A DNA stretch of 64,000 nt from Alisma plantago-aquatica (lineage: Eukaryota; Streptophyta; Magnoliopsida; Alismatales; Alismataceae), in NCBI GenBank assembly GCA_963693085.1, contig OY856413.1:468797379-468861378 (forward strand), read 5' to 3'. Shown piece by piece: positions 35,596-46,845 of the stretch; the stretch's first letter is position 1, and the number at the start of each line of letters is the position of its first letter. Under the pieces are notes generated by a model. The model searched no databases. It had not been told where the DNA came from and saw nothing but the letters and a program-made list of their open reading frames with translations. The translations under genes and the position numbers were made by a program.

Positions 35596-35919
35596 TCAAC
35601 CAATCTCAACCCAATTGATGATTAATGATTGAAATCAATCAATGTGACTCAAGGTTGACCACATTCAATCATTTGATGATGTAAATGGTTCAATGTTACC
35701 CAAATCAAACCCTAATGATAATCTAGGATAGTAAGGGGTTATTTGACTAAGGTTTTTGGACTATGATGATGATCAATGGGGTGAATTACCAAGATACCCC
35801 TGAAGGGTCAATTGAGTTATACCTTGCTCAATTCAAACCCTAATTACATAAGAATGATGTTTTTAGTCATAATGACTCTATCTAACCTGATCTAGTCTAA
35901 TGTTATCATCAACCATTAG

Positions 35920-36125
35920 TATGATGAAAGAGAGAGTACTCTAGAGAGAGAAAGTACCCTAGAGAGAGAAAGTAACTCTAATCACTTAATGGTGATGTTT
36001 TTGGCTATGTTAGCCTATGATGACTCAACCCAACCTGATTTAGAGTGATGTTGACATCACCCAACCTTATGATGAGAGAGAAAGTACTTCTAGAGAGAGA
36101 AAGTACTTCTAGAGAGAGAAAGTAC
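35920..36125 (+). repeat. TAGAGAGAGAAAGTAC tandem copies
   Basis: Two clusters (35940-35985 and 36066-36125) of an 18-19 base unit with core TAGAGAGAGAAAGTAC. They lie in the same LTR, in its transcribed half. Confidence 0.8.
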
Positions 36126-36311
36126 CCTTTTTAAATGGAAACTCAATTGAAGCATCCCCAATACACAGAAATGAGCATAATTAGGGTATGATCCACCTGT
36201 GTGAGATCATAGAAACCCTAATTATGATAAATGATGAACCTTTAACTAATCCAAGAGCATCAATGAAGATGTTACTCATACATAATGATGTTATGAGTTT
36301 AATTCACCTTG

Positions 36312-36391
36312 ATGTGAATAGTAAACCCTAATTCAAGGGTGATGACATGTAATGTGAATAGTAAACCCTAATTCAAGGGTAATGGCATGCT
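36312..36391 (+). repeat. 40-bp tandem duplication
   Basis: ATGTGAATAGTAAACCCTAA begins at 36312 and at 36352. The two units are nearly identical. Confidence 0.85.
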
Positions 36392-37018
36392 TTTGAGCAA
36401 TAAACTCTATTTGAATAGAATTAAAGATTTAACTCTTATGACAAAAGTAGGAAGTACATTCCTTATTGTTGTATTACCTTTATCAGATGTATTAACCATG
36501 CATGTTCTGATATGAAGGTAATCATATCCAGGTATGGATGTTGATGTTATATTCATTAAAGGCATGTTGTTAGCCTTATGAATAAGTAATGTAATCTGAT
36601 GCCTTGCCAGTGGCATCCTATGCTGATACTGGGCTATGAGAGCCATGAATACCATCAAGGTCATACCTTAGAGATGACTTGTGATGAGGATAATGAGAAA
36701 TGATGATTGATATGAGTTAGGCTTGTTACATTTAGTATTCTTCTTTTATAGCTGCTATGCTATTGTTATTGTTTGAAGGACAATGTATGATGTTAAAGAA
36801 TACTGAATGTACCTAACTAATCAAGTATAATGTAGAGCCCTGATCATAGATCCATCATTGTCAGAAATTAAGTGATGGTGAAACAGGTTTTCCTTAGGGA
36901 ACTCCTGGAGCACATACTTTTGAGTATGTGGGGTACATGGATGTGTAGAACCTTACATCCTAGTGTAGGAAAGTGATGTAGATGTGTAATCCATCCATCC
37001 TTCACTATAGTTCCATAC

Positions 37019-37130
37019 CGTATCAGTGGTAGGTAAACATGAAACCTCCTGATGACGAAGACAGCACAGATATCCGTATCAGTGGTAGGTAAATACGAAA
37101 CCTTCTGATGACGAAGAGAGTACAGAACGC
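37019..37130 (+). repeat. 56-bp tandem duplication
   Basis: CCGTATCAGTGGTAGGTAAA begins at 37019 and at 37075, and the following GATGACGAAGA is shared. A few differences separate the copies. Confidence 0.85.
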
Positions 37131-38004
37131 CACTGTGACTCTAGAATAGCGAAGGACCAGTTTACCCTGGTGAGCTATAATAGTAGAGACACGAGATGTC
37201 CTACAAGTGATCCTCTTACTGACTGAGGAAGGTGAAGGTCATGAGAATCCGGCTCTCTTAATGACCTATGTATGATACTGATGCGGCTTCTCAGCGATCA
37301 GTTGGAGTTTGAGTGGTAAGCCTCATCTCCACAGGGCATAATGTTGTTTGTAAAACATAATCAACCAGGTAGTATAACTTGTTAGAGATGACTCCAAGTT
37401 AGTTGGTTGATGTTACATTGCAATAATGTTGATATTCTCCATATCTCCTAAATTGTAGAGATCTTGTTATAACTGCAACTGCTATAGAATGCTTTGAAGG
37501 CTTTACTGTTTAAGATATTCTTTGATGTTATAATAAAGCTTCTGGCGAAGAGTTATAACTCTCGCTGGGACAATTATGTATAATTGTCTCACCCCGTAGG
37601 CTTCAACTTTTTAGGTGGACGTTGGAGACGAAGGAACCAGCCTACAGGTGATCAGTCTCAACAGCGGCAGCACCAGGGGCAGCAGTAATCTCAGGTGGAG
37701 ATTTGTCCTGCCATGTGGTGTAGTTAGAGTCAGTCCTATGTGTCCTCTGTACTCTCAGGTCTTGGAGTCTTGTGTTATGTGATCTTGAGATTTTGTATCT
37801 TGATGTATATAATTACTCAAGAAGTAATTATCCTGAGATGTAAACAGTTACCTCTCTTTATGAAAGGAATTTTTATGGATACAAGTTCTTATCTCGAAAA
37901 GTTTTAATTTCCCGTGATTTTTGTCTTCCGCTGATTACCGATTCGCTTCCGCTAAGTTTTAATCGTGTTTATGTCATGGTTTGGAGATCAGAGCCCACAA
38001 GGAA

Positions 38005-39035
38005 GGTGGTGTTGTAGCACTTGGACATGAATTTTATTTCCAATAACATATGAATGCATATGATTTATCAGCAAATAGGCAGTGAGAACTGCTTCTAGAC
38101 AAAAATGTCTTGAAACATTAGAATGCAACATGAGTGTTCTAGTAACTTCAAATAAATGCCTATTTTTTTCTTTCAGCAACACTGTTCTATTGGGGTGTTT
38201 AAGCATAGGATGTCTGATGAATTAGTACCCACAGAATAAAAAAAAAATCAACATTTTTTTGAACAACTTCTAAGGCATTATCAGTGTGCAAAATTTTAAA
38301 ATGGGCATAGAAAACTATATTTTAATTTCAGCAAAGAAGAACTTAATATTAGGCAAAACTTGTGATCTATCTTTCATAAAAAAACCAAGTGGCACGGGAG
38401 TAATCATCAATGAATAAGATAAAGTATATATTGTCTGACAAACTTGGAACATGAAAAAGACCCCATACATCATCATGAAGTAAATAAAAATATTTTTGTT
38501 ACCAATATGAGATTTTTTGAAAAATACAGTTTTGGATTGTTTGCCTAATTGACATGCTCGCTCTGAAAACTATGTGTTCCTACATCAGAAATAACATGTT
38601 TTAATTTATCATCCGATGGATGCCCAAGTCTATAATGCACTGTGATGTAAAAATAGAAGAAGACAATATTGAAGCAAGAGTTGTAGTGCCAATCCGTTTC
38701 AAATCATCCAAGTAGTAGAGTCTGTTAGGTCCTTCATGCCCCACACCAATCTTCATCCTTGTATGAAGGTCCTGAAAAATACAAGTACCCGATACAAAGG
38801 TCAGACTGCAGTTCAGGTTACGTACAATTTTAGTGACAGGAAATAAATTTAGCGAAAAATTGGGCACATATAAAGAAGATCTCAAAAGAACTTGAGCACA
38901 TATATCACCAATCTCAGACACGATAGATTTGGGTCCATCAACAAGTATAACAACAGATTTAGGACAAGGTTTAGATAGTTTAGAAAAAAGAGAATGATTG
39001 CCAGAGATTTGTGAAGAAGCTTTAGAATCAATCAC
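38005..39035 (-). pseudogene. Copia integrase and protease region, broken
   Basis: At 38601-39035 the minus strand begins MIDSKASSQISGNHSLFSKL; the family has D-S-G-A-S, so the Gly after the catalytic Asp-Ser is Lys. VTKIVRNLNCSLTFVSGTC and GPNRLYYLDD follow, the standard protease-to-pre-integrase sequence. At 38210-38600 the integrase core is readable with stops (GHPSDDKLKHV, ACQLGKQSKTVF, FFMKDRSQ). At 37988-38206 the core ends with EKNRHLFEVTRTLMLHSNVS and LTAYLLINHMHSYV. The frame then meets the gypsy insertion. Confidence 0.85.
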
Positions 39036-40073
39036 TCATTTGGTATTTCCAGCACTAGAAGAGAGAGCACTCAAAAATGCTAAATCACAACCACTATAAG
39101 TTACAGCGTGAGCTCCAGATTCAACAGAAGAAGAGGAAGCACTGGTCTTTTCTAGCAAAAGACGTTCCACCTCTGAACAAAAGAACTCAATAGTTGAGGA
39201 ACTCGAGGTAGAAACAGGAGACGTCTGAGAAGCACCCTTAGACGCAACATTGGCCCACGTAGTTGTGCCATATTTCTTCCAGCATTTGTCTTCAGAGTGG
39301 TACGTGCGACCACAAAAGTCACAATACCACTGAGCTACGATACCTCTAGTAACATCAACAGATGAACCACAACCAAGGGACCCACGTCCCCATCCCGAAG
39401 TAGGAAAACAGTTGTCCAGAGGTCGCCCTTGACCCCCTACCACGACCTCGACCTGTCATGACAGCAAGAGCAGTAGTGTCATTAGTATTAAAAGGTAGAT
39501 CTGAGGAAGAAGGCGACAGTCGTTGAAAATGCTGAAAAGCACTCTCCAACATCGGTAGTGGATCACTGGCAATGATCTGATCAACCACTCTATTATATGA
39601 GTTAGGAAGTCTGAATAAGAACTGGATAACCTGGAGTTTGCATCGTTGTTGCTGCATAGTGGCTAAGTCGGTAGAAAGCGAATGAAGATTCTCAAGTTCC
39701 GCCCAGAAGTCTTTGAAAGTCAAAAAATAGTCAGCAATATCAGGCCCAGAGAAATGTAGGTGGGTCAGCTGTTTGTTCAAGTCAAACACCTTCTTCAGAT
39801 TCTTGCTGTAAGAGTAGGTAGCTAGTTGATCCCACATCTCTTTGGCAGTCGGGAGACAATGCAGAATAACATTAATGCGAGTTTCACTATTGTTCATGAT
39901 CCACGTCATCACAGTCGAGTTATCCTTGACCCAATCATCGTAGATCTTTTTAACCTTGGACTCGACAGTATTGAGTAGAGCATGAGGCGGTCCTGAGTCA
40001 GATGAGAGGGAGAGAGAGAGAGAGTCGGCGGCGTAGGGGGTGGGTGGCGACTAGTGAACCGAATCTGGTACTA
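39036..40073 (-). pseudogene. Copia gag with zinc knuckle, frameshifted; primer-site end
   Basis: The capsid part (39355-39912) contains MTWIMNNSETRINVILHCLP, AKEMWDQLATYS and LNKQLTHLHFSG, a UBN2-type copia gag. A GRGRGRGSR nucleic-acid-binding stretch follows. After a frameshift the zinc knuckle CDFCGRTYHSEDKCWKKYG is intact (C-x2-C-x4-H-x4-C). Its start lies near 40010 but no clean ATG is certain. Beside the 5' LTR the minus strand reads TAGTACCAGATTCGG, a decayed Met-tRNA primer site. Confidence 0.85.
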
Positions 40074-40212
40074 TCTTGATTTGTCTGTAAGGGTTAAGGT
40101 ACACAATGTGTGTACCCCGTATATTTACAGAAAGAACAATTACATATAGGTCCACATATAATAGGGAAATAACAAGTGAATATAAAGAGCTAACTAAAAA
40201 CACTATTTAACA
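40074..40212 (-). repeat. 5' LTR of the copia element
   Basis: 139 bp, minus-strand start TGTTAAATAG and end CAAATCAAGA, paired with 19445-19583. TGTAC (40213-40217) follows on the plus strand as the right target-site copy. Confidence 0.9.
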
Positions 40213-42480
40213 TGTACTATTTTTACATAGATTATCCCAAGTAATTTTCATTAGAAAATCCGGAAACAAGCACTTGTCTGATTCTTCTTTCAGTACTACG
40301 CACTCCTTCCCTACACGATCATGGGCCCACTTCACTATATTGAATGTTGCAGAGTCATATGGATTGGATACTTGCCTAAGTTGATCTGCCCACATCATAG
40401 CCTTCTTAGGCATTCCCTGCTAGCAAAACCATGACAAAATTGAGTTGACAGTTATGATGTTTGGGACAATGCCTTTTCTATTTGCTTGGTAGTAAGGACC
40501 AGAGAACGACTTAGGACATCCATGCAAATCCCATTCATCATGGTGTTATAGGTAACTGTATTGGGGTGAAAACCTCTAGAAACAAGGTCATCGAGCATGC
40601 ACATAGCTTTATTAATTGCGTTGTTATTGCATTGGCAGTTAATCCAGATATTATAGGTGGTGATGTCAGGCTCAAAATATTTTGTGGACATCAATCCGAC
40701 TGCATTACCCATATCAAAAGACCTGCAGTATGCTCCAATAAGAGTGTTGTAGATGATAATATTAGGAGCTATATTGCTCTCATACATTTCCCTAAATACG
40801 TGTTTTGCTGTCTGCATGTCACCATTTAAGCAATGACCGTGGATAATAATGCTTTTGGTAAAAATATTGGCTCTAAGTCCACTCTTCTCCATTTCATCCA
40901 TCTCCTTCACTTAGGTTGCCAGCTACAACCAATCCCTTAATCAAAGAGTTGTATATATAATTATATGGTACTAATCCACTGCATTTCATCTCAAGGAAAG
41001 CTCTTTGAGCTACATCAACATGGCTCATGTTGCAGACCCCATCAATAAAAACTGAGAAGACAGGAACGTCACGAGAAGTGCCATTCCTTTTCATGTTGTC
41101 CCACACTCTAAAAGCCCCTTCATCATCACCTACATCGAAGTACCCATATATAAGTATAGCGTGTACAGATTTGCTAATGCCAATTCCCTTCTAAACCCAT
41201 TTTCTGAACCAACTCTTCGGCTTCTTGCATTCTACCTTGCTGACTCAAAACCAACAACAAAAATTTGTAACTCGAAGAGGAAGGCATAAGGTCTACTTTT
41301 TCCATGAAACGGTAGAGGCTGATAGCTTCCTCTACCTGTCCATCTTTGCCATAGCTTGCAAAAAGAGCATTGAACGCAGTAATACTAGGTGTGACACCAT
41401 GATGAACCATCTTCTCCAGCAGTACCCTAGCCTGGGTGAACTCTCCATTTCAGCACAGCCTTATCATCATTACATGAGCAGCTGTTTCGTCTGGAAATAT
41501 TTCTAGCTTGAACATATCATCCACAATGCTCTTACCATTTTTTATTCCTTGAACTTTGAGATCTGCTGCAGCTAAAATGTTGTATGTATTACAATCAGGG
41601 ATCAAACTGTTAGTGAGCATCTCCTTGTAAAGATCATAAGCTTTATCCACATGTGCAGCAGCCTTGGCATACCCATCAATAAGTACATTGTAGGTAATGG
41701 TGGTAGGAGTAATCCCTGCTTCCTGAATCTCATGAAAGAGTCTCCTTGCTCTTCTATCTGACCTTCAGAGCACAACAAAGAGGAGTACATTGAACGTACG
41801 TGACAATGTTCGGGCTACATCCATCCCTAGTCATCAACTTTATTATCCGAACAGCATCGTCTGATCGGCCAAAAGTCTTCATGACAATTTGTAACTGCAA
41901 ATATTGGGTTGACATCTGAATTTCCGCATCACCAACAAAAGAGCTTCCCCAATTTGAGCATTCCCTCGCAGGCAATGACCAAGAATCATGGTGATAAAGG
42001 TCAATTCGCTTGGTCTTGGCCCCATGTGAAACATGTCGCAGAATACCTTCCATGCAATCTGGTATTTGCCACTATAAACAAAAGCTTAATCAAAACACTC
42101 ATCGGACGGAGTTCTGGTTCAAATTCATTCTTCAACAATTCCAACGCCTCAACAACCATCCCATTGTTTAGAAAAGCTCAGAATACCAAATTGAGGATCA
42201 CGAAATAAGCTCAATTAACTAGCTTCCACCCCTTCACCGAACTGACACTTCTGGCGACGGAAGTAAGCACGCCTTCAGCCAAGAATCTTGAGTCCTAAAT
42301 CCAGCAACGTCTCGAAGTGCATACGAGCCATACAGCAGAGGCTAAGGGTGGGTGGCGAATTGTCTCGAAAGGAGTATTTAAAGAGGGCGAGGGCGGGATG
42401 GCGGTCATCAAAACTTGCCCTAGCACCAAGTGGAGAGAGAAGGCGTCCAGCGAAACAGTTGCGCACTCAGAGGTCTGAAT
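40213..42480 (-). pseudogene. P-class pentatricopeptide repeat (PPR) protein, disabled
   Basis: PPR proteins bind organellar RNA through tandem 35-residue helical repeats. The minus strand has clear repeats, such as NIIIYNTLIGAYCRSFDMGN, PDITTYNIWI, PNTVTYNTMMNGIC and PSITAFNALFASYGKDGQVE. About ten or more repeats cover 42100-40450, followed by a C-terminal block (MPKKAMMWADQLRQV; SDKCLFPDFLMKITWDNL). No E or DYW domain is seen, so it is P-class. The N-terminus (from about 42466) is Arg/Ser/Leu-rich, compatible with an organelle-targeting peptide. Lesions include TGA at 41450-41452, TAG at 40420-40422, and frame changes near 41170, 40900, 41650 and 41780. The copia insertion at 40212 removes the last 14 residues plus the stop; the LTR's TGTTAA gives one Cys and a stop instead. 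Confidence 0.85.
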
Positions 42481-42884
42481 GAGCGCGTGATACCACGGAC
42501 AAGGGAACGGCGATTTTGCCAGGGTCGACCTGAGGCGCAGGAAGATGCCGAGTCGGCACGAATTGCTCGAGGAAATGCCAGCGGCAGGAGGAGTTGGTGA
42601 AGGGGATCAGAGCAAGTCCCAGTTAAGTGGAGGCGACGGTGAGCAAGCTGCTTTGGCAGCGTTGCCAGTGGAGGAGAGCTGCCGGCAAAAGAATAGGAAA
42701 AACTTTAAGCCAAGCTGCTGCTGTTGGCAGAGGCGGCATGATGCTCTGAAAATGAAAGCATCCCTAGTCCCGCAGCATCAGCATTTGGACGCCGATACCG
42801 GGGCCCGTGTGCGTGCGTTTGGTTGTTTATATGTGATGTATAGTTATTTGTTACGAAACGACTCCCTAGCTGCAGGGGAATACG
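42481..42884. other. GC-richer 5' flank of the PPR pseudogene
   Basis: This would be the promoter and 5' untranslated region of the PPR gene. It is richer in GC than the rest, with words such as CAGCGGCAGG and GAGGCGACGG. No TATA box was recognised. A plus-strand frame at 42545-42991 is open but runs through the LINE poly(T) end and resembles no known protein. The last ten bases (GGGGAATACG, 42875-42884) are the left target-site copy of the LINE. Confidence 0.5.
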
Positions 42885-42894
42885 TTTTTTTTTT

Positions 42895-43125
42895 AATGGG
42901 GGTTTTCATTCACCATGTCCCTCATGTCCAGACACAAAAGAAAAAATATATGAGGGTTGTCCCTCACGTCCAGACACAAAAAAATATATGAGGGTTTTCC
43001 AAAGTGAACACCCAACATGCGACCTAAAAGTATACCACATGTATAACACTAAGTAACTATACTCTTATCTCATTTTTACATGTTTAGTATAGCTAAATCG
43101 TTGTAAATTAAAAAGGTATGATGCT
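42895..43125 (-). other. LINE 3' untranslated region
   Basis: It contains two copies of a TATGAGGGTT...CCTCATGTCCAGACACAAA-like phrase (42915-42990) before the poly(A) tract. No coding sequence. Confidence 0.6.
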
Positions 43126-45586
43126 TTAAATTGGCGGCGGCATGTCCCTGCTATTGTTGAATATATAACCATCATCAAGTGAGCCCTCATAAGCTACTAA
43201 GGCCCTTGCCACTTTGTTAGCTTCTTTCTCCACATATGATGTATGTGGCATTCGTAATTTACTCCTTAGAAAGTTCACAGCCCTTTCTATTTTTCACGTA
43301 CATGTCTGAGCTTTGGAGATAATGGCTGCCGTCCAAGCACAGTCTGTTTCCAAAATATTCGGTTCACATCCTTGAGCTTTGCATAAGTTAACCCCATAAA
43401 CGTATGTCTGCATGCTAGCCTCCTTGATGGAGTTGCTAATTCCTAGCATCGTGAATCCCCATACAATGGATCTGCATTGTTTCTCATAATATCACCTACA
43501 ATTGTACTCATGTTCTGTCCCCACGTTGCTTCCACCAAATTGTGGCAATGTTGAGCTTCTTCATCTCGTCGCCTGGTTTCAGCCAAGCTATCCCCTTAAG
43601 GATGTGTTGGTTGATAAACAAATTTCTAATAGCATTGTTTCCCCATTGTTCATGCTACTGTGATGTACCCCCTTTGACTGAGAAGGGTGTGTCTGCTATC
43701 ATTCTATTGAACGTATAAGCGGTCTGCTTCCATACTCTTTTTATACGAATTTTCTTCCAATCGTATCTGCTATTACACTTGCCACAATGTCACCTGTGAC
43801 AGTAGGCCACACATGGTACCGAGGAAAGAGTAATGTGTAGCTTGACTTAGCATTTTTCAGAACCTAAGTGACGTGTTGGTTGTTAGAAATAAGACTTAGA
43901 CCCAAGGTTGTCGTCAACAGACTCCATATTTCCTCAACGCCTTGCCTTTGTGAAGAAGTGGTCCATGCCTTCATTGTAGCCATTTAGACAGCGTGAAGTA
44001 AGGGGGATGCCACATCCTCAGATATTCTCATCTACAAGAAGTGCATTGTGAAGAATCTTCCAAGTACGAATTGAAATTTTGTGTGGATGTATATAGGACC
44101 ATACCCACCTATGAAAAGACCACCGGGGAGGTAGACTCTCTTGGATCAAGGTTTTCGCAGAGGCCATGGAATAAAATCATGATTCAGTAGGCTCCTATGT
44201 AATCTTGTCTTCCGCCTCCTTTAGGTAATAGTTATTGGAGGTCACTAAATATTTCACTTATTCATTGAGGTGCTCGTCTAGGAAGTTTGAATCCCATCCA
44301 ATCTCGCTATTGAGAACATTGTTGGTGCAGATGTTTTAGTCCATTTATGTCTTCTCTCACATGAAGCATCATGAGGTCAGCGACCCAACGTGCCGCCCAA
44401 AATGGTATATCACCTTTATCCACTGGCCCAATGAGAATGTTGAAAATGAAGGGGAACATCTTCCACATCTTCTTCCAATAAACATATACATAACATGAGA
44501 TACCATATACATGAGCTTCTCTTAAGGAACCATGGGTATTTGTTATGTGTAGGCCTAGTTGTATGATATTTAGTACAGATAAAAAATTGCCCATATAGAG
44601 TTACTTTGAATAAGCCCATATGCCACTTTAGCAAACCCTACCTACTGAAGATCCTTTAGTCTAGTAATCCCCAACACTCCATTAGCTTTAGGACATGAGA
44701 TGGACTTCCATCCAACCCAAGTTCTTCTCCTTTTACCTTCCCTTGATTCCGATAGAAACCCCTTCATAAGAATTTGAAATTTTGTGATAACCATCTTGGG
44801 CGCATTGCTCATAGATAAACCCTAACGAGGTATAGATGAGAGCACATAGTGGATAAGGGGGAGCCTGCCTGCAAAGTTCAACGATCTCCCACTCAAGATT
44901 GTGAGTCTGTGATTGACTTGTTGAATAAAAAATCATAGTGCATAATTTGTGTTCCCTCCTAAATCAAAGGAATGCCAAAGTAAGTGATATGGTCTTCATT
45001 GCGGTGACATCCCAGGATAGAGATCACAATTTCACTTTTGTGTAGATTGTATCCCCTCATCATGAAATATGATTTTTCATTCTTAATCCTCTGGCTCCAC
45101 GAGTTCATGTAGATGTAAATGATATGTTGGATGGTGGAGGTGGAGTTGGCCCTATTGTTGAAAAAGAATAAGATAATGTCATCACTGAATAATAGATGTG
45201 TTGGTGCTTTGCATTTGCCCCTTGTGACATATCGAATCATCCTCCCACTATTACCCATCTCCTTGGTGAGCCAACTAAGTTCATCTTCTATGATGATGAT
45301 GAGAGATGGGGACATGGGGTTCCCCTACCTAAGTCGATCCCCTGGTGGTAGTAAAGAAACCACATGATGCCCCATTGATATTTATGGTAAATCAAGCTCC
45401 CTGTAGAAGATTAGATATCAACTACCTACCACTCTAGCGTGGTACCCAAACCTATGCATCACCTTTTTCAAAAAGCACCACTCAGTTCTATCAAAAGCCT
45501 TCAACATATATGCTTTAAAGATAATGTTCTATCCATCTCCTCCTTGCTCTAGATCATGACAAGGTTCTTGAGCAAGAAGTACATTT
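43126..45586 (-). pseudogene. LINE ORF2: RT palm to C-terminal RNase H
   Basis: At 45250-45400 the minus strand has a decayed GLRQGNPMSPSL block (LINE RT: RQGDPLSP-LF). At 44959-45315 it continues with PTHLLFSDDIILFFFNNRAN; the family catalytic box is F-A-D-D, so both Asp residues are kept. ILGCHRNEDHITYFGIPL follows (family YLGIPL). The zinc-binding and linker region (43700-44700) is badly broken. At 43130-43440 an RNase H domain of the plant type is readable (GVNLCKAQGCEPNILETDC then WTAAIISKAQTCT, ending NNSRDMPPPI and TAA at 43126-43128). It has one internal stop. Confidence 0.8.
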
Positions 45587-46465
45587 TGTTGGATCCTAGA
45601 TGGGTGATTAGATGCTCTAGAGGGGGGGGGGGGTGAATAGAGTTGAATGCACTTAAACAAAATTCATTAAACCTTCAAGATATATCACAAGATAAGGTTG
45701 CTAAATAGGAAATTTGAGTGCAACTAAAACATGCATAGCAAGGATGAGAGAGATTGAGCAAACACAAGTTGACAAGCTATTTAGAGTGGTTTCACACTTC
45801 AAACTAGAAGTATGTCAGTCCACTTACCTAGAGAGGTCAACCTCTAGGATTTCCTAACCTTGCATCTTCATTATATTCATTATAAGAGATACAATACATG
45901 ACCAAACAAAGGACTTACCTATCCAATACAAAGATTCTTCAACCTTACCAAAGACTTACCCACTTTGCAAGAGTCTTCCACCTTCTTCCAAGTACTTACC
46001 CACTCTTGCACAAGTCTTCAGCCTTCAAGGAATTACCCACTCTTCTTGGATCTTCCGCCTTTGACTTCACCTTCACTCGGAGAAGCTTCCACCAAGGACT
46101 TACCCACTTGAGCAAGGAGTCTTCTTCCTTCACCAAGGGCTTACCCACTCTAGCTCCAAGTCTTCAGCCTTGATCTTCACTAAGGGACGCCTTCCCTTGT
46201 TCTTCTTCACATCTCTTAGCTAAGAGAGAGAACCTTCATCTTCATGATTGAAATGAGAGATAGGGAGGTGGTAGAAGTGAGAGCCTCACAAGATATACAT
46301 GTAGAACTAGATCTCTTACAGATTTCCTACTCACTCTAATGGATGTAGCAAGTGATTAAGCTTAGAGAGAGAGAGGAGGCTGTAGGAAGCACTCAACTAT
46401 AGAATAGGAACCTCACATAGAGTTTTTCAATGAATGCTCAACCTTGGAATGAAACCCAAGGGGTC

Positions 46466-46475
46466 CTATTTATAG
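46466..46475 (-). promoter_or_regulatory. TATA box, gag-only SIRE 3' LTR
   Basis: CTATAAATAG on the minus strand. The hairpin array ends about 135 bases upstream of it. Confidence 0.65.
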
Positions 46476-46610
46476 TTGGGGATGCCTCTTAGCCATTGGG
46501 AACATTTGAGAATAAAAACTAGACATTTTGTGGCTTGCAACAGATCTATTTTCACTTGTTGCAACTCCACAATAGCTAGAATCACTTTTCTGCATTTTTT
46601 CGTACAGTGC

Positions 46611-46845
46611 AATCGATTGAGTTTCAATTAGGGTAAGTCGACCGATCAAGTAACTGACAAGGACAATACTCAAGTGATCGGTCGAGTTTGTCTTGACAAA
46701 ACTCGACCGACCATTAGGAGTAGAAATGGTAAGTTACTTGATCGGTCGAGTTCTGTGTAAACACAACTCGACCGATGCAATCTGCAGAAAATTGATCAAG
46801 GATGATCGGTCGAGTTTTCAGGTTGGGAAACTCGACCGATAAAGT
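46611..46845. repeat. Four-hairpin array in U3 of the gag-only SIRE element (left LTR)
   Basis: The second hairpin has a 12-base stem (TCGGTCGAGTTT with AAACTCGACCGA) and a 9-base loop. The third pairs ATCGGTCGAGTT with AACTCGACCGAT, and its loop can pair further (TGTGT with ACACA). The same array is present at 52037-52270 in the right LTR. Confidence 0.9.

Larger units (their letters stand above)
32813..37999 (+). mobile_element. 5.19-kb Ty3-gypsy LTR unit inserted in the copia integrase
   Basis: The unit starts TGTAACATCCC and ends GAGCCCACA. It is flanked by AGGAA at 32808-32812 and 38000-38004, and removing it restores the copia integrase frame exactly (HHLP then LFSNPPK). It is homologous to the LTR at 9199-13701, best in its last 1.3 kb. 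No internal region or second LTR is present. The last 18 bases, TGGAGATCAGAGCCCACA, resemble the Met-tRNA primer site that lies outside the LTR in the 13710 copy, so this may be LTR plus primer site rather than a plain solo LTR. The middle is expanded by palindromic repeats. Confidence 0.85.
19445..40212 (-). mobile_element. Ty1-copia retrotransposon with 139-bp LTRs, split by two insertions
   Basis: This is the minus-strand element that interrupts the PPR pseudogene. LTRs are at 19445-19583 and 40074-40212, both 139 bp, with target duplication TGTAC. Its own internal sequence is in three pieces: 19584-21545, 32641-32812 and 38005-40073. Removing the inserts at 21546-32635 and 32813-37999 leaves about 4.5 kb, a normal copia size. 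Gene order on the minus strand is gag, protease, integrase, RT, RNase H, as in Ty1-copia. All coding parts carry stops or frameshifts. The lineage within copia was not determined. Confidence 0.85.

Noticed and set aside
36310..36400. AAACCCTAA words resembling plant telomere repeat
   Set aside because: They occur singly, spaced by unrelated sequence, as part of a 40-bp duplication rather than a telomeric array.
42545..42991. 148-codon plus-strand frame upstream of the PPR pseudogene
   Set aside because: It resembles no known protein, lies in a GC-rich flank, and its end runs through the LINE poly(T) junction.
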